A DNA stretch of 64,000 bases from Paractinoplanes maris (lineage in GTDB: Bacteria; Actinomycetota; Actinomycetes; Mycobacteriales; Micromonosporaceae), in NCBI RefSeq assembly GCF_023544465.1, contig NZ_JALPVL010000002.1, positions 682,001 to 746,000 of the forward strand, given 5' to 3'. The notes beneath the pieces were generated by a model. The model saw nothing but the letters and a program-made list of their open reading frames with translations. It was not told the DNA's origin and made no database searches. Each line of letters begins with the position of its first letter. The stretch's first letter is position 1. Below, in pieces: positions 25,600 through 34,866 of the stretch. Made by a program: the position numbers and the translations under genes.

Positions 25600-26616
25600 G
25601 TGGTGAGCACCGGTGACCTGACGCTGTCGTCGCTCGGCCTCGACATCGATCCCGCGGTCGATGCGTCGGTGTCGGCGACGCTGACCGCCGTGGAGGAGTC
25701 GCTGCGGGCCAACGTGGCCAGCGCCGACCCCCTCGTGGCCGAGGCCGCACGCCATCTCGCCGACGCGGGCGGCAAGCGGTTCCGGCCGATGCTGGTGGCG
25801 CTCGGCGCCCAGTTCGGCGACCCGACCGCGCCCGAGATCATCGCCGCGGCCAATGTCGTCGAGCTGACCCATCTGGCGACGCTCTATCACGACGACGTCA
25901 TGGACGAGGCACCCGTGCGTCGTGGCGCACCCAGCGCCAATGCCCGCTGGGGCAATTCGGTGGCGATCCTGGTCGGCGACTATCTGTTCGCCCAGGCCGC
26001 CGATCTGGCCGCTTCCCTGGGGCCCGAGGCGGTCCACCTGCAGGCGCGCACGTTCGCGCGGCTGGTGCACGGCCAGATCGCCGAGACGGTGGGCCCGCGC
26101 GGCACCGATCCGATCGAGCACTACCTGCACGTCATCACGGAGAAGACGGCGTCGCTGATCGCCACGTCGGCGCGCTTCGGCGGTCTGTTCTCGGGGGCTC
26201 CGGCCGAGGTCGTCGAGGCCCTGGCCGCCTATGGCGAGACGATCGGCATCGCCTTCCAGCTCTCCGACGACCTGCTCGACATCGCCTCCGAGTCGGTGCA
26301 ATCGGGCAAGACTCCCGGCACCGACCTGCGCGAGGGTGTGCCGACGCTGCCCGTGCTCTACGCGCTGGCCGGTGACGACACCGACGCTTCGGCGGTGCGG
26401 CTGCGCGAGCTGCTGGCCGCCGGCCCGATCACCGATGACGACCGGCACGCCGAGGCGCTGACGCTGCTGCGCGAGTCGGCCGCGATGAAAAAGGCGCGGG
26501 AGACCGTGCGCACCTACGCCGAGGAGGCGCGTGCCGCCCTGCGGCCACTGCCGACGGGCGATGCCCGGCGCGCGCTCGAGGACCTCTGCGACTTCATCGC
26601 CGACCGCACCAGCTGA
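25600..26616 (+). CDS. Polyprenyl diphosphate synthase (menaquinone side chain)
   Basis: 338 residues from GTG 25600 (GTG 25603 or ATG 25582 possible). Both Asp-rich motifs of trans-prenyltransferases are present: DDVMD at ~98-102 and DDLLD at ~227, with GGKRFRP before the first. It elongates isoprenoid diphosphates; the neighbouring nuo, menG and mqnC genes make the menaquinone tail its likely product. Chain length cannot be read with certainty. The stop codon lies inside the first copy of a 22-bp tandem repeat. Confidence 0.9.
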   Translation: MVSTGDLTLSSLGLDIDPAVDASVSATLTAVEESLRANVASADPLVAEAARHLADAGGKRFRPMLVALGAQFGDPTAPEIIAAANVVELTHLATLYHDDVMDEAPVRRGAPSANARWGNSVAILVGDYLFAQAADLAASLGPEAVHLQARTFARLVHGQIAETVGPRGTDPIEHYLHVITEKTASLIATSARFGGLFSGAPAEVVEALAAYGETIGIAFQLSDDLLDIASESVQSGKTPGTDLREGVPTLPVLYALAGDDTDASAVRLRELLAAGPITDDDRHAEALTLLRESAAMKKARETVRTYAEEARAALRPLPTGDARRALEDLCDFIADRTS

Positions 26617-26748
26617 GCCAGCCGGCCGCACCCGCTGAGCCAGCCGGCCGCACCCGCTGAGCCAGCCGGCCGCACCCGCTGAGCCAGCCGGCCGCACCCG
26701 CTGAGCCAGCCGGCCGCACGCGCTGAGTCAGCGGCGCCGGCTGAGCCG
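26612..26748 (+). repeat. 22-bp tandem repeat starting at a stop codon
   Basis: Five contiguous copies of 22 nt beginning GCTGAGCCAGCCGGCCGCAC (26612, 26634, 26656, 26678, 26700), the first four identical, then degenerate remnants to about 26748. The TGA of the polyprenyl synthase gene is bases 3-5 of the first copy. There are no spacers. Confidence 0.92.
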
Positions 26749-26759
26749 ATTGCAACAAA

Positions 26760-26789
26760 AAAGCCCCGGGCATCACTGCCCGGGGCTTT
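26760..26789. terminator. Bidirectional terminator between polyprenyl synthase gene and nuoN
   Basis: AAAGCCCCGGGCA (26760-26772) pairs with TGCCCGGGGCTTT (26777-26789), a 13-bp stem with loop TCAC and A/T-rich flanks on both sides (six A on the left). Placed between two convergent transcription units. Confidence 0.93.
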
Positions 26790-26799
26790 CCCTGTGAAC

Positions 26800-28332
26800 T
26801 CAGCGGACGAACTGCGCGGCGTCCCGGGTCAGGTCGATCAGCGGAGCCGGCACGACACCCAGGGCGAACGTCGCGACCACCCCGATGACCAGCGCGGCCG
26901 ACGTCAGGAAGCCCGGGATCGACACCGTCGGCGTCGACTCGTTGGGCTCGGACAGCCACAGCAGCACGACCACCCGCAGGTACGGGAAGGCCAGCAGCAT
27001 GCTGGTGACCACGCCGAACACGACCAGCCAGGTCTGACCACCCTCGATGGCCGCCCCGAAGACCGCGAACTTCGCCGTGAACCCACTGGTCAGCGGGATG
27101 CCCGCGAAGGCCAGCAGGATGAACGTGAAGGCGGCCGCGACCAGCGGGCTCTTGCGCCCCAGACCGGCCCAGCGGGCGAGGTGGGTGGCCTCCCCGTCCG
27201 CGTCCCGCACCAGGGTCACGATGCCGAAGGCGGCGAGGACCGAGAACCCGTACGCCACCAGGTAGAACATCGTGCTGCTGAGCCCCTCCTCGTTGAGCGC
27301 GAGGACACCGACCAGCAGGTAGCCGGCGTTGGCGATCGAGGAGTAGGCCAGCAGGCGCTTCATGTCGGTCTGGGTGATCGCCAGGACCGCGCCGACGAGC
27401 ATGGTGAGCACCGCGATCGTGCCCAGCACCGGCTGGAAGTCCCACTGCACACCGTCGAACGCCACGTAGAGAATCCGCAGCAGGGCGCCGAACGCGGCGA
27501 CCTTTGTGCAGGCCGCCATCAGCGCCGTGATCGGCGTCGGGGCACCCTGGTAGACGTCCGGCGTCCACACGTGGAACGGGGCCAGCGCCGCCTTGAACAG
27601 CAGGCCGATCGCGATCAGGGCCAGGCCGCCGTAGAGCAGCACCTGGCTGCGCTGCGGGTCGGCCACCGCGGCGTGCACCTGGGAGAGCGCGATGCCGCCC
27701 GAGAAGCCGTAGATCAGGGCCACGCCGAACAGGAAGAACGCCGAGGCGTACGAGCCGAGCAGGAAGTACTTGAGGGCGGCCTCCTGGCTGAGCAGGCGCC
27801 GACGGCGGGCCAGCGCGCACAGCAGGTAGAGCGGCAGCGAGAAGACCTCGAGCGCGACGAACATGGTGAGCAGGTCGTTCGCGGCGACGAAGAGCAGCAT
27901 GCCGCCGAGTGCGAAGAGGGTCAGCGGGTAGACCTCGGTGGCACCGGGCTGGTCGCCGGCCTGCTTGAGGTCCTTCTGCGAGCCGACGGTGATCGCCGCC
28001 TGCGAGACGAACGGGCCGCCCCGCTCGATCGAGCGCTCACCGATCAGCATCAGCGACACCGCGCCGAGGGCGAGGATCGAGCCCTGCAGAAAGAGCGTCG
28101 GGCCGTCGACGGCGACCGCACCGCCGATCGTGATCTTGCGGGTGTTGTGCTGGGCCACCACCGCGACGAACGACGCCGCCACGGCCAGGAACGCGAAGCT
28201 CAGCTGGATCACATTGCGCGACCGGCGAGGCGCGAACACCTCGATCAGGATGCCGACACACGCCGCCCCGAAGAGGATCAGCATCGGCAACAGCGCGCCG
28301 TAGTCGATGCCGGGCAGTTTCAGGTCTCCCAT
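26800..28332 (-). CDS. nuoN: NADH-quinone oxidoreductase subunit N
   Basis: 510 residues, about 14 membrane helices, antiporter-like subunit of complex I. LLTMFVALEVFSLPLYLLCA and HVWTPDVYQGAPTPITALM are diagnostic of NuoN. Pumps protons in the membrane arm. Last gene of the 14-gene nuo operon, starting 2 nt after nuoM and ending before a strong terminator. Confidence 0.97.
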   Translation of the reverse strand: MGDLKLPGIDYGALLPMLILFGAACVGILIEVFAPRRSRNVIQLSFAFLAVAASFVAVVAQHNTRKITIGGAVAVDGPTLFLQGSILALGAVSLMLIGERSIERGGPFVSQAAITVGSQKDLKQAGDQPGATEVYPLTLFALGGMLLFVAANDLLTMFVALEVFSLPLYLLCALARRRRLLSQEAALKYFLLGSYASAFFLFGVALIYGFSGGIALSQVHAAVADPQRSQVLLYGGLALIAIGLLFKAALAPFHVWTPDVYQGAPTPITALMAACTKVAAFGALLRILYVAFDGVQWDFQPVLGTIAVLTMLVGAVLAITQTDMKRLLAYSSIANAGYLLVGVLALNEEGLSSTMFYLVAYGFSVLAAFGIVTLVRDADGEATHLARWAGLGRKSPLVAAAFTFILLAFAGIPLTSGFTAKFAVFGAAIEGGQTWLVVFGVVTSMLLAFPYLRVVVLLWLSEPNESTPTVSIPGFLTSAALVIGVVATFALGVVPAPLIDLTRDAAQFVR

Positions 28333-28334
28333 GG

Positions 28335-29876
28335 CTAGCGCGCCACCCTTTCATTAGCGACGACCGCTGTCGGCCCCGGATCCTGGACGCCGACGTCCTG
28401 CATGGTCGCCTCCACCGCCGGGTTGATCACATCGGTGACCGGCTTGGGATAGAAGCCGAGCAGGATGATCAGCAGAACCAGCGGGGCCACCACGACCTTT
28501 TCGCGGAGCGTGATGTCCTTGCGCATCTCCGGCACCTCGGTGAGGGCCGGGTTGAGCTCGCCCTGCGTGGTGCGTTGCACCATCCAGAGCACGTAGGCGG
28601 CGGCCAGGATGATGCCGGCCGTCGCCACCACGGCGTACGCCGGGTGCACGGTGAAGGTGCCGATCAGCACCAGGAACTCGCTGATGAACGGCGCCGTGCC
28701 GGGCAGCGCGAGCGAGGCCAGACCGGCGGAGAAGAACACCCCGGCGAGAACCGGCACGAGCTTGCCGGCGCCGCCGAAGTCGCTGATCAAACTGGAGCCG
28801 CGGCGGGCGATGAACATGCCGACCACGATGAACAGCAGGCCGGTCGCGAGACCGTGGTTCACCATGTAGAGCACCGCGCCCGTGCCGGCCTGGGTGGTGA
28901 AGGCGAAGATGCCGATGCCGATGAAGCCGAAGTGCGCGATCGACGTGTACGACACCAGCCGCTTCAGGTCGTTCTGGCCGACCGCGAGCAGGGCGGCGTA
29001 GATGATGCCGATGACGCCGAGCACCAGGGCCGCCGGAGCGAACCAGCGCGACGCCTCCGGGAACAGCGAGAGGCAGTAGCGCAGGATCCCGAAGGTGCCG
29101 ACCTTGTCCATCACGCCGACGAGCAGGGCCGCCGCGCCGGCCGGGGCCGCACCACCGGCATCCGGCAGCCAGGTGTGGAACGGAAAGAACGGGGCCTTGA
29201 TGGCGAACGCGACGAAGAAGCCGAGGAACAGCCAGCGGGCCGTGTTCTGGTCGATCGAGCCGGCCGCCTGAGCCAGGTTGCCGAAGTCGAACGTTTTGCC
29301 ACCGACCACCCACAGCCCGATCACCGCGGCCAGCATGAACAGACCGCCGACCAGGCTGTAGAGGAAGAACTTGACCGCCGCGTACTGGCGTCGGGGCCCG
29401 CCGAACGACCCGATGATGAAGTACATCGGGATCAGCATGATCTCGAAGAACACGTAGAACAGGAAGACGTCGGCGGCCGCGAAGACGCCGATCATCGTGA
29501 ACTCGAAGGCCAGCAGCAGCGAGAAGTAGATCGGGGCGGAGCGGTTGCTCTTCTCGACGTCATGCCAGGACGCCAGGATCACGACCGGGAAGAGGATCGC
29601 GATCAGCATCAGCATGACGAGCGCGATGCCGTCGGCCGCGAACGTGAACCGGGCGTCCCACGAGGGGATCCAGGCGTACGACTCACGGAACTGGAAGCGG
29701 TCGCCGCCCGCCTGGAAGGCGATCCACATGACGATGCTGAGCACGAGCACGACCAGCGACCACCCGAACGCGATGGTCTTGGCCAGCTCGGCCTTCTGCT
29801 TCGGGATGAGCGCCACGACAACGGCGCCCACCAAGGGCAGCAATGTCAGGATGGACAGGAACGGAAAGTCGGTCAC
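28335..29876 (-). CDS. nuoM: NADH-quinone oxidoreductase subunit M
   Basis: 513 residues from a GTG overlapping the nuoL stop (GTGA); an in-frame GTG three codons earlier is less likely. Antiporter-like membrane subunit with FPFHTWLPDAGGAAP and the conserved YAALLAVGQNDLKRLVSYTSI (shortened here to its core) around the pumping lysine helix. Membrane arm of complex I, between NuoL and NuoN. Confidence 0.97.
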   Translation of the reverse strand: MTDFPFLSILTLLPLVGAVVVALIPKQKAELAKTIAFGWSLVVLVLSIVMWIAFQAGGDRFQFRESYAWIPSWDARFTFAADGIALVMLMLIAILFPVVILASWHDVEKSNRSAPIYFSLLLAFEFTMIGVFAAADVFLFYVFFEIMLIPMYFIIGSFGGPRRQYAAVKFFLYSLVGGLFMLAAVIGLWVVGGKTFDFGNLAQAAGSIDQNTARWLFLGFFVAFAIKAPFFPFHTWLPDAGGAAPAGAAALLVGVMDKVGTFGILRYCLSLFPEASRWFAPAALVLGVIGIIYAALLAVGQNDLKRLVSYTSIAHFGFIGIGIFAFTTQAGTGAVLYMVNHGLATGLLFIVVGMFIARRGSSLISDFGGAGKLVPVLAGVFFSAGLASLALPGTAPFISEFLVLIGTFTVHPAYAVVATAGIILAAAYVLWMVQRTTQGELNPALTEVPEMRKDITLREKVVVAPLVLLIILLGFYPKPVTDVINPAVEATMQDVGVQDPGPTAVVANERVAR

Positions 29877-31798
29877 GCCAACCACCCAAGCTGGATCGCG
29901 AGGAAGGCGCCGACGACAAGAACGGCACCGGTGAGCATCGAGAGGGCGTACGAGCGGACGAAGCCGGTCTGCAGCCGGCGGAGCCGGCCGGACGTGCCGC
30001 CGATGCCGGCCGCGATGCCGTTGACCAGACCGTCGATGCCCTTGTTGTCGAGGAAGACCAGCGCCCGGGTGAGATAGATGCCGGGCCGCTCGAACACCGC
30101 CTCGTTGATCGCGTCGGTGTAGAGGTTGCGGCGGGCCGCGGTGACCACGACCCCGGCCGGCTGGGGCTCGAGCGCGGTCCCCCGGCGGAACATGGCCCAG
30201 GCCAGACCCGCCCCGAGCACCGTCACCACCAGGCTGAGGATGGTGATCAGCGTGTGCGACAGGACCGCCTCGTGCGGGGCCTCCTCCGCGCCGAAGACCG
30301 GCTCCAGCCAGTCGGGCACCGAGGTCGACATCAGCCAGCCGGCCCCGATCGAGCCGAGAGCCAGCAGCATCAGCGGCACGGTCATGATGAACGGCGACTC
30401 GTGCGGGTGCTGGTTGTCCTCGGTGTACCGCTCGGGCCCGTGGAACGTGAGCACGAACAGCCGGGTCATGTAGAACGCGGTCAGACCCGCGCCGAGCAGT
30501 GCCGCCATGCCGTACAACCAGGACGTCCAGTCACCGCGCTCGAACGCCGCGGCGATGATCGGCTCCTTGGAGAAGTAACCGGACAAAGGCGGGATACCGA
30601 TGATCGCGAGCCAGCCCATCATGAAGGTGAGCCAGGTCCACCTCATGTATTTGCGCAGGCCGCCGAAGCGCCGGATGTCGACCTGGTCGTGCATGCCGTG
30701 CATGACCGAGCCGGCCCCGAGGAACATGTTGGCCTTGAAGAAGCCGTGCGCCAGCAGGTGGATGATCGCCAGGGCGTACGCCCCGCCGCCGAGCCCGACG
30801 CCGAGGAACATGTAGCCGATCTGGCTCACCGTCGACCAGGCCAGCACCCGCTTGATGTCGTCCTTGGCCGCGCCGATGATGCAGCCCATCAGCAGCGTGA
30901 GCGCGCCCACGCTGACCACGACCGTCTGCAGCACGGTGTTCGCGGTGAAGATGGCGTGCGAGCGGGCGATCAGGTAGACGCCCGCGGTGACCATCGTCGC
31001 CGCGTGGATCAGGGCCGAGACCGGAGTCGGGCCCTCCATCGCGTCCGGCAACCAGGCCTGGAGCGGGAACTGACCGGACTTGCCGGCCGCGCCGAGCAGC
31101 AGCAGAAGGCCGAGGACCAGCACCGTCGTCGAGCTCAGCGCGCTGACGTTGCCGAAGACCTCGTCGTACTGGGTCGTGCCGAGCGTGGCGAACATCAGGA
31201 AGATGCCGATGGCCAGGCCGGCGTCGCCGACCCGGTTCATCAGGAACGCCTTCTTGCCCGCGGTGGCCGCGGACGGGCGGGTGTACCAGAACGAGATCAG
31301 CAGGTAGGACGCGAGACCGACGCCCTCCCAGCCGAAGTAGAGCATCACGTAGTTGTTGCCCAGGACGAGCAGCAACATCGCCGCGACGAAGAGGTTGAAG
31401 TAGCCGAAGAAGCGGCGGCGGCCCGGGTCGTGCTCCATGTAGCCGACCGCGTACAGGTGGATCAGCGAGCCGACGCCGGTGATCAGCAGAACGAAGACGC
31501 CGGCCAGCGGGTCGAACAGCAACCCGAAGTCGACGTGCAGGTTCCCGACCGCCATGAAGTCCCACAGGCTGATCTGCGCCGAGCGCCGTTCCGCGTCCAG
31601 CCCGCTCAGGTTGAGGAAGAAGACCAGCCCGAGCACGAAGGTGGCGGCCACCGAAAGCACACCGAGCCAGTGCCCCCACTTGTCGGCCCGCTTGCCGAGC
31701 AGCAACAGGATGGCGGCGCTGGCCAGCGGAATGGCCACGAGCAGCCAGATCCCGCTCAGCACCCCCGACGCGGGGGCGAACTCCACTGTCTGTTCCAC
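29873..31798 (-). CDS. nuoL: NADH-quinone oxidoreductase subunit L
   Basis: 641 residues from a GTG with ribosome site AAGGGG. The distal proton-pumping subunit: FGWEGVGLASYLLI, LPDAMEGPTPVSALIHAATM and KDDIKRVLAWSTVSQ are all NuoL signatures, followed by a long C-terminal lateral helix region. Starts 12 nt after nuoK and overlaps nuoM by 4 nt. Confidence 0.97.
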   Translation of the reverse strand: MEQTVEFAPASGVLSGIWLLVAIPLASAAILLLLGKRADKWGHWLGVLSVAATFVLGLVFFLNLSGLDAERRSAQISLWDFMAVGNLHVDFGLLFDPLAGVFVLLITGVGSLIHLYAVGYMEHDPGRRRFFGYFNLFVAAMLLLVLGNNYVMLYFGWEGVGLASYLLISFWYTRPSAATAGKKAFLMNRVGDAGLAIGIFLMFATLGTTQYDEVFGNVSALSSTTVLVLGLLLLLGAAGKSGQFPLQAWLPDAMEGPTPVSALIHAATMVTAGVYLIARSHAIFTANTVLQTVVVSVGALTLLMGCIIGAAKDDIKRVLAWSTVSQIGYMFLGVGLGGGAYALAIIHLLAHGFFKANMFLGAGSVMHGMHDQVDIRRFGGLRKYMRWTWLTFMMGWLAIIGIPPLSGYFSKEPIIAAAFERGDWTSWLYGMAALLGAGLTAFYMTRLFVLTFHGPERYTEDNQHPHESPFIMTVPLMLLALGSIGAGWLMSTSVPDWLEPVFGAEEAPHEAVLSHTLITILSLVVTVLGAGLAWAMFRRGTALEPQPAGVVVTAARRNLYTDAINEAVFERPGIYLTRALVFLDNKGIDGLVNGIAAGIGGTSGRLRRLQTGFVRSYALSMLTGAVLVVGAFLAIQLGWLA

Positions 31799-31810
31799 GT
31801 GAAGGCCCCT

Positions 31811-32110
31811 TTAGTACTTCAGAAGGTTCGCGTCGTCGACGCTCGCCGAGCGCCGCGTACGGAAGATCGACATGATGATGGCCAGGCCCACCACGACCTC
31901 GGCAGCCGCGACGACCATCACGAAGAACGAGATGATCTGGCCGTCCAGGGTGCCGTTGATGCGGCTGAACGTGACCAGCGCGAGGTTCGCGGCGTTGAGC
32001 ATGAGCTCGATGCACATGAACAGCACGATCGCGTTGCGGCGGACGAGCACCCCGGCGGCGCCGATCGTGAACAGGATCGCCGCGAGCACGAGGTAGTAGT
32101 CGGGGGTCAT
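31811..32110 (-). CDS. nuoK: NADH-quinone oxidoreductase subunit K
   Basis: 99 residues with three membrane helices; [20 protein letters not shown] includes the conserved membrane glutamates used in proton transfer. ATG overlaps the nuoJ stop (ATGA). Confidence 0.97.
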   Translation of the reverse strand: MTPDYYLVLAAILFTIGAAGVLVRRNAIVLFMCIELMLNAANLALVTFSRINGTLDGQIISFFVMVVAAAEVVVGLAIIMSIFRTRRSASVDDANLLKY

Positions 32111-32850
32111 TTCTCCGTTCCCTTCGGAGCTGCCTCATCGGCGGTGAGCTCCCGGAGCGGGAGGATCTGGGAGATGCTGCGCTCGGCGCCGTTGCCGTCG
32201 GGGAGCTTGGCCGGCGCGGCGACCGACATCGTGTTGGCGTAGACGCCGGGGCCGGGCTTGGGACCGGGGTAGTTGCCCGGCCGGAACCGCAGCTTCATCC
32301 GGGTCGCCTGGTTGACGACGTCGGCCTTGTTGCGCTCGACGTGGGCCATGATCATCGCACCGACGGCCGCGGTGATCAGCAGCGCCGAGGTCACCTCGAA
32401 GGCGAACACGTAACGGGTGAACAGCAGCGAGGCCAGCCCCTGCACGTTCCCGTCGGCGTTGGCGTCGGTCAGCCCGACGGCCGTGGTGCCGCCCAGCGAG
32501 CGGGCCAGTCCGGTCGCGACCAGCGCGGCGAAGCCGGCGCCGAGCAGGATCGCGGCGACCCGCTGGCCGCGCAGCGTCTCGATCAGCGAGTCCGAGGCGT
32601 CCCGGCCGACCAGCATGATCACGAACAGGAACAGCATCATGATCGCGCCGGTGTAGACGATGATCTGCACCGCGCCCAGGAACGGCGCCGAGTTGACCAC
32701 GTAGAGGAAGCCCAGGCAGAGCATCGTCACCACGAGCCACAGGGCGGAGTGGACCGCGTTGCGGGCCAGCACCATGCCGAGCGCGCCGATGACGGCGAGC
32801 GAGCCGAGGATCCAGAAGGCGACGGCCTCGCCGGTGGAGACGTGGTCCAT
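32107..32850 (-). CDS. nuoJ: NADH-quinone oxidoreductase subunit J
   Basis: 247 residues from an ATG overlapping the nuoI stop (TGATG); the frame continuing to 33339 is a shadow of nuoI. Five membrane helices, including [20 protein letters not shown], the conserved pi-bulge helix of NuoJ. A ~70-residue hydrophilic C-terminal tail, longer than in E. coli, is common in actinobacteria. Confidence 0.96.
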   Translation of the reverse strand: MDHVSTGEAVAFWILGSLAVIGALGMVLARNAVHSALWLVVTMLCLGFLYVVNSAPFLGAVQIIVYTGAIMMLFLFVIMLVGRDASDSLIETLRGQRVAAILLGAGFAALVATGLARSLGGTTAVGLTDANADGNVQGLASLLFTRYVFAFEVTSALLITAAVGAMIMAHVERNKADVVNQATRMKLRFRPGNYPGPKPGPGVYANTMSVAAPAKLPDGNGAERSISQILPLRELTADEAAPKGTEK

Positions 32851-33497
32851 CACACCGCCTCCTTCGTCGATTGGCCGGGACGGCGCAGCGTGCCCGCCGT
32901 CTCGGGCCGGGAGTCGACGTCGATGGCCGTCGCCGCGTCGTCGGTGCCCGACTCCGACCAGGGCGCCCGCTCGGCACCGACCGAGGTGCCCGGGTTGGTC
33001 AGCGCGCCGAGGTAGTAGTCCTTGTCGGTCTCGCCCAGGCGCATCGGGTGCGGCGGCTGCTCCATGCCGGGCAGCAGCGGGGCCAGCAGTTCCTTCTTCG
33101 TGAAGATCAGGTCCTGGCGGCTGTCGCGGGCCAGCTCGTACTCGTTGCTCATGGTGAGCGAGCGGGTCGGGCAGGCCTCGATGCAGAGCCCGCAGAAGAT
33201 GCAGCGGGCGTAGTTGATCTGGTAGATCCCGGCGTAGCGCTCCCCCGGCGAGTAACGCTCCTCGTCGGTGTTGTTGGCGCCCTCGACATAGATGGCGTCG
33301 GCCGGGCAGGCCCAGGCGCACAGCTCGCAGCCGATGCATTTCTCCAGGCCGTCCGGGTGCCGGTTGAGGATGTGCCGGCCGTGGTAACGCGGCGCCGGCG
33401 TCGGCGGTGTGAACGGGTAGTCGGTCGTGATGACCTTGCGGAACATGTGCGCGAAGGTCACCCCGAAGCCCTTGAACGAGCCGGTGAACGTACCCAC
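32850..33497 (-). CDS. nuoI: NADH-quinone oxidoreductase subunit I
   Basis: 215 residues from a GTG with a strong AGGAGG site lying in the end of nuoH. Two 4Fe-4S motifs, [12 protein letters not shown] (Cys54, 57, 60, 64) and [12 protein letters not shown] (Cys99, 102, 105, 109), carry clusters N6a and N6b toward the quinone site. The ~50-residue tail is acidic and low in complexity. Confidence 0.97.
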   Translation of the reverse strand: MGTFTGSFKGFGVTFAHMFRKVITTDYPFTPPTPAPRYHGRHILNRHPDGLEKCIGCELCAWACPADAIYVEGANNTDEERYSPGERYAGIYQINYARCIFCGLCIEACPTRSLTMSNEYELARDSRQDLIFTKKELLAPLLPGMEQPPHPMRLGETDKDYYLGALTNPGTSVGAERAPWSESGTDDAATAIDVDSRPETAGTLRRPGQSTKEAV

Positions 33498-33498
33498 G

Positions 33499-34866
33499 TC
33501 ACACCTCCTTGTTTTCGTCAGGAGACCCGACTGCGGCCGGAGTGCGTTCGGCCACCGCCCGCCGGGCCCGTGGACTGGGGGGAACCTGGAGATCCATCGG
33601 TGGCACCGGGAAGCTTCCCGGTGGTCGCGCGGCCAGCTCTTCCTCGATCGAGAGCTGGCGTGGCTTACGGGCGGCCGGCCAGAGCATGGCGACCAGCAGG
33701 ATCACGATCACGATGCCGACGATCGAGAACCACTTGGCCTGCTGCGAGAACTCGTTGTTGGCGACCTTGATGTAGCTCAGGAAGAGGATCCACACCAGGT
33801 TGACCGGGATGAGGACCTTCCAGCCGAAGCGCATGAACTGGTCGTAGCGCATCCGGGGCAGGGTCGCCCGCAGCCAGATGAAGCCGAAGAGCAGGATCAG
33901 CACCTTGACGAAGAACCAGATCAGCGCGAAGTAACCGGAGTTCGCGCCCTCCCAGAACCACGTGATCGGCCACGGAGCCCGCCAGCCGCCGAGGAACAGC
34001 GTGGTCGCGAAAGCCGAGACGGTGATCATGTTGATGTACTCGGCCAGGAAGAACAGCGCGAACTTGAACGACGAGTACTCGGTGTGGAAACCACCGACCA
34101 GCTCGGACTCGGCCTCGGGCAGGTCGAACGGGGCCCGGTTGGTCTCACCGACGGCCGCGATGCAATAGATGATGAAGCTCGGCAGCAGCAGTACGGCGTA
34201 CCAACTCGGCGTCGTCACCTCCCAGCCGAAGATGTTGACCGGGTTGCCGTGCGCCTGCGCGGCCACGATCTGTGAAGTGCTCATCGAGCCGGCCGTCATG
34301 AAGACCGCCACGATCGACAGACCCATCGCGACCTCGTACGAGATCATCTGAGCACTCGACCGCAGACCACCCAGCAGCGGGTAGGTCGAGCCCGACGCCC
34401 AGCCCGCGAGCACCACGCCGTAGACGGCCATCGACGAGCAGGCCAGCAGCACCAGCACCGAGACCGGCACGTCGGTGAGCTGGAGCGCGGTCTGCTGACC
34501 GAACATGTTGACCACGCCGCCGAACGGGATCACCGAGAAGGCGGTGAAGGCCACCGTCGCCGAGATCACCGGGGCGATGAAGTAGACGACCTTGTCGGCC
34601 GTCTTGGGGATGATCTCCTCCTTGAACGGCAGCTTCACGCCGTCCGTGAGACTCTGCAGCCAGCCCTTGGGACCGACCTGGTTGGGGCCGGGCCGGACGG
34701 CCATCCGGGCCACGACCTTGCGCTCGTAGACGATCGTGAAGAGCGTCAGCAGAAGCAGCAGGACGAAGACGCCCAGCAGCTTGATGAGCGAGATCCACCA
34801 GATGTCGTTCTCGAACGTCTGCAGCGTCGGATCCACGGCGTGGGCCGCGAGAGTCGACGTGTTCAT
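33499..34866 (-). CDS. nuoH: NADH-quinone oxidoreductase subunit H
   Basis: 455 residues from an ATG overlapping the nuoG stop (ATGA); the longer frame is a nuoG shadow. Eight membrane helices and signatures [19 protein letters not shown] and [20 protein letters not shown]. It forms the quinone-binding chamber with NuoB and NuoD. The ~60-residue Pro/Arg-rich C-terminal tail is an actinobacterial extension. Confidence 0.97.
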   Translation of the reverse strand: MNTSTLAAHAVDPTLQTFENDIWWISLIKLLGVFVLLLLLTLFTIVYERKVVARMAVRPGPNQVGPKGWLQSLTDGVKLPFKEEIIPKTADKVVYFIAPVISATVAFTAFSVIPFGGVVNMFGQQTALQLTDVPVSVLVLLACSSMAVYGVVLAGWASGSTYPLLGGLRSSAQMISYEVAMGLSIVAVFMTAGSMSTSQIVAAQAHGNPVNIFGWEVTTPSWYAVLLLPSFIIYCIAAVGETNRAPFDLPEAESELVGGFHTEYSSFKFALFFLAEYINMITVSAFATTLFLGGWRAPWPITWFWEGANSGYFALIWFFVKVLILLFGFIWLRATLPRMRYDQFMRFGWKVLIPVNLVWILFLSYIKVANNEFSQQAKWFSIVGIVIVILLVAMLWPAARKPRQLSIEEELAARPPGSFPVPPMDLQVPPSPRARRAVAERTPAAVGSPDENKEV

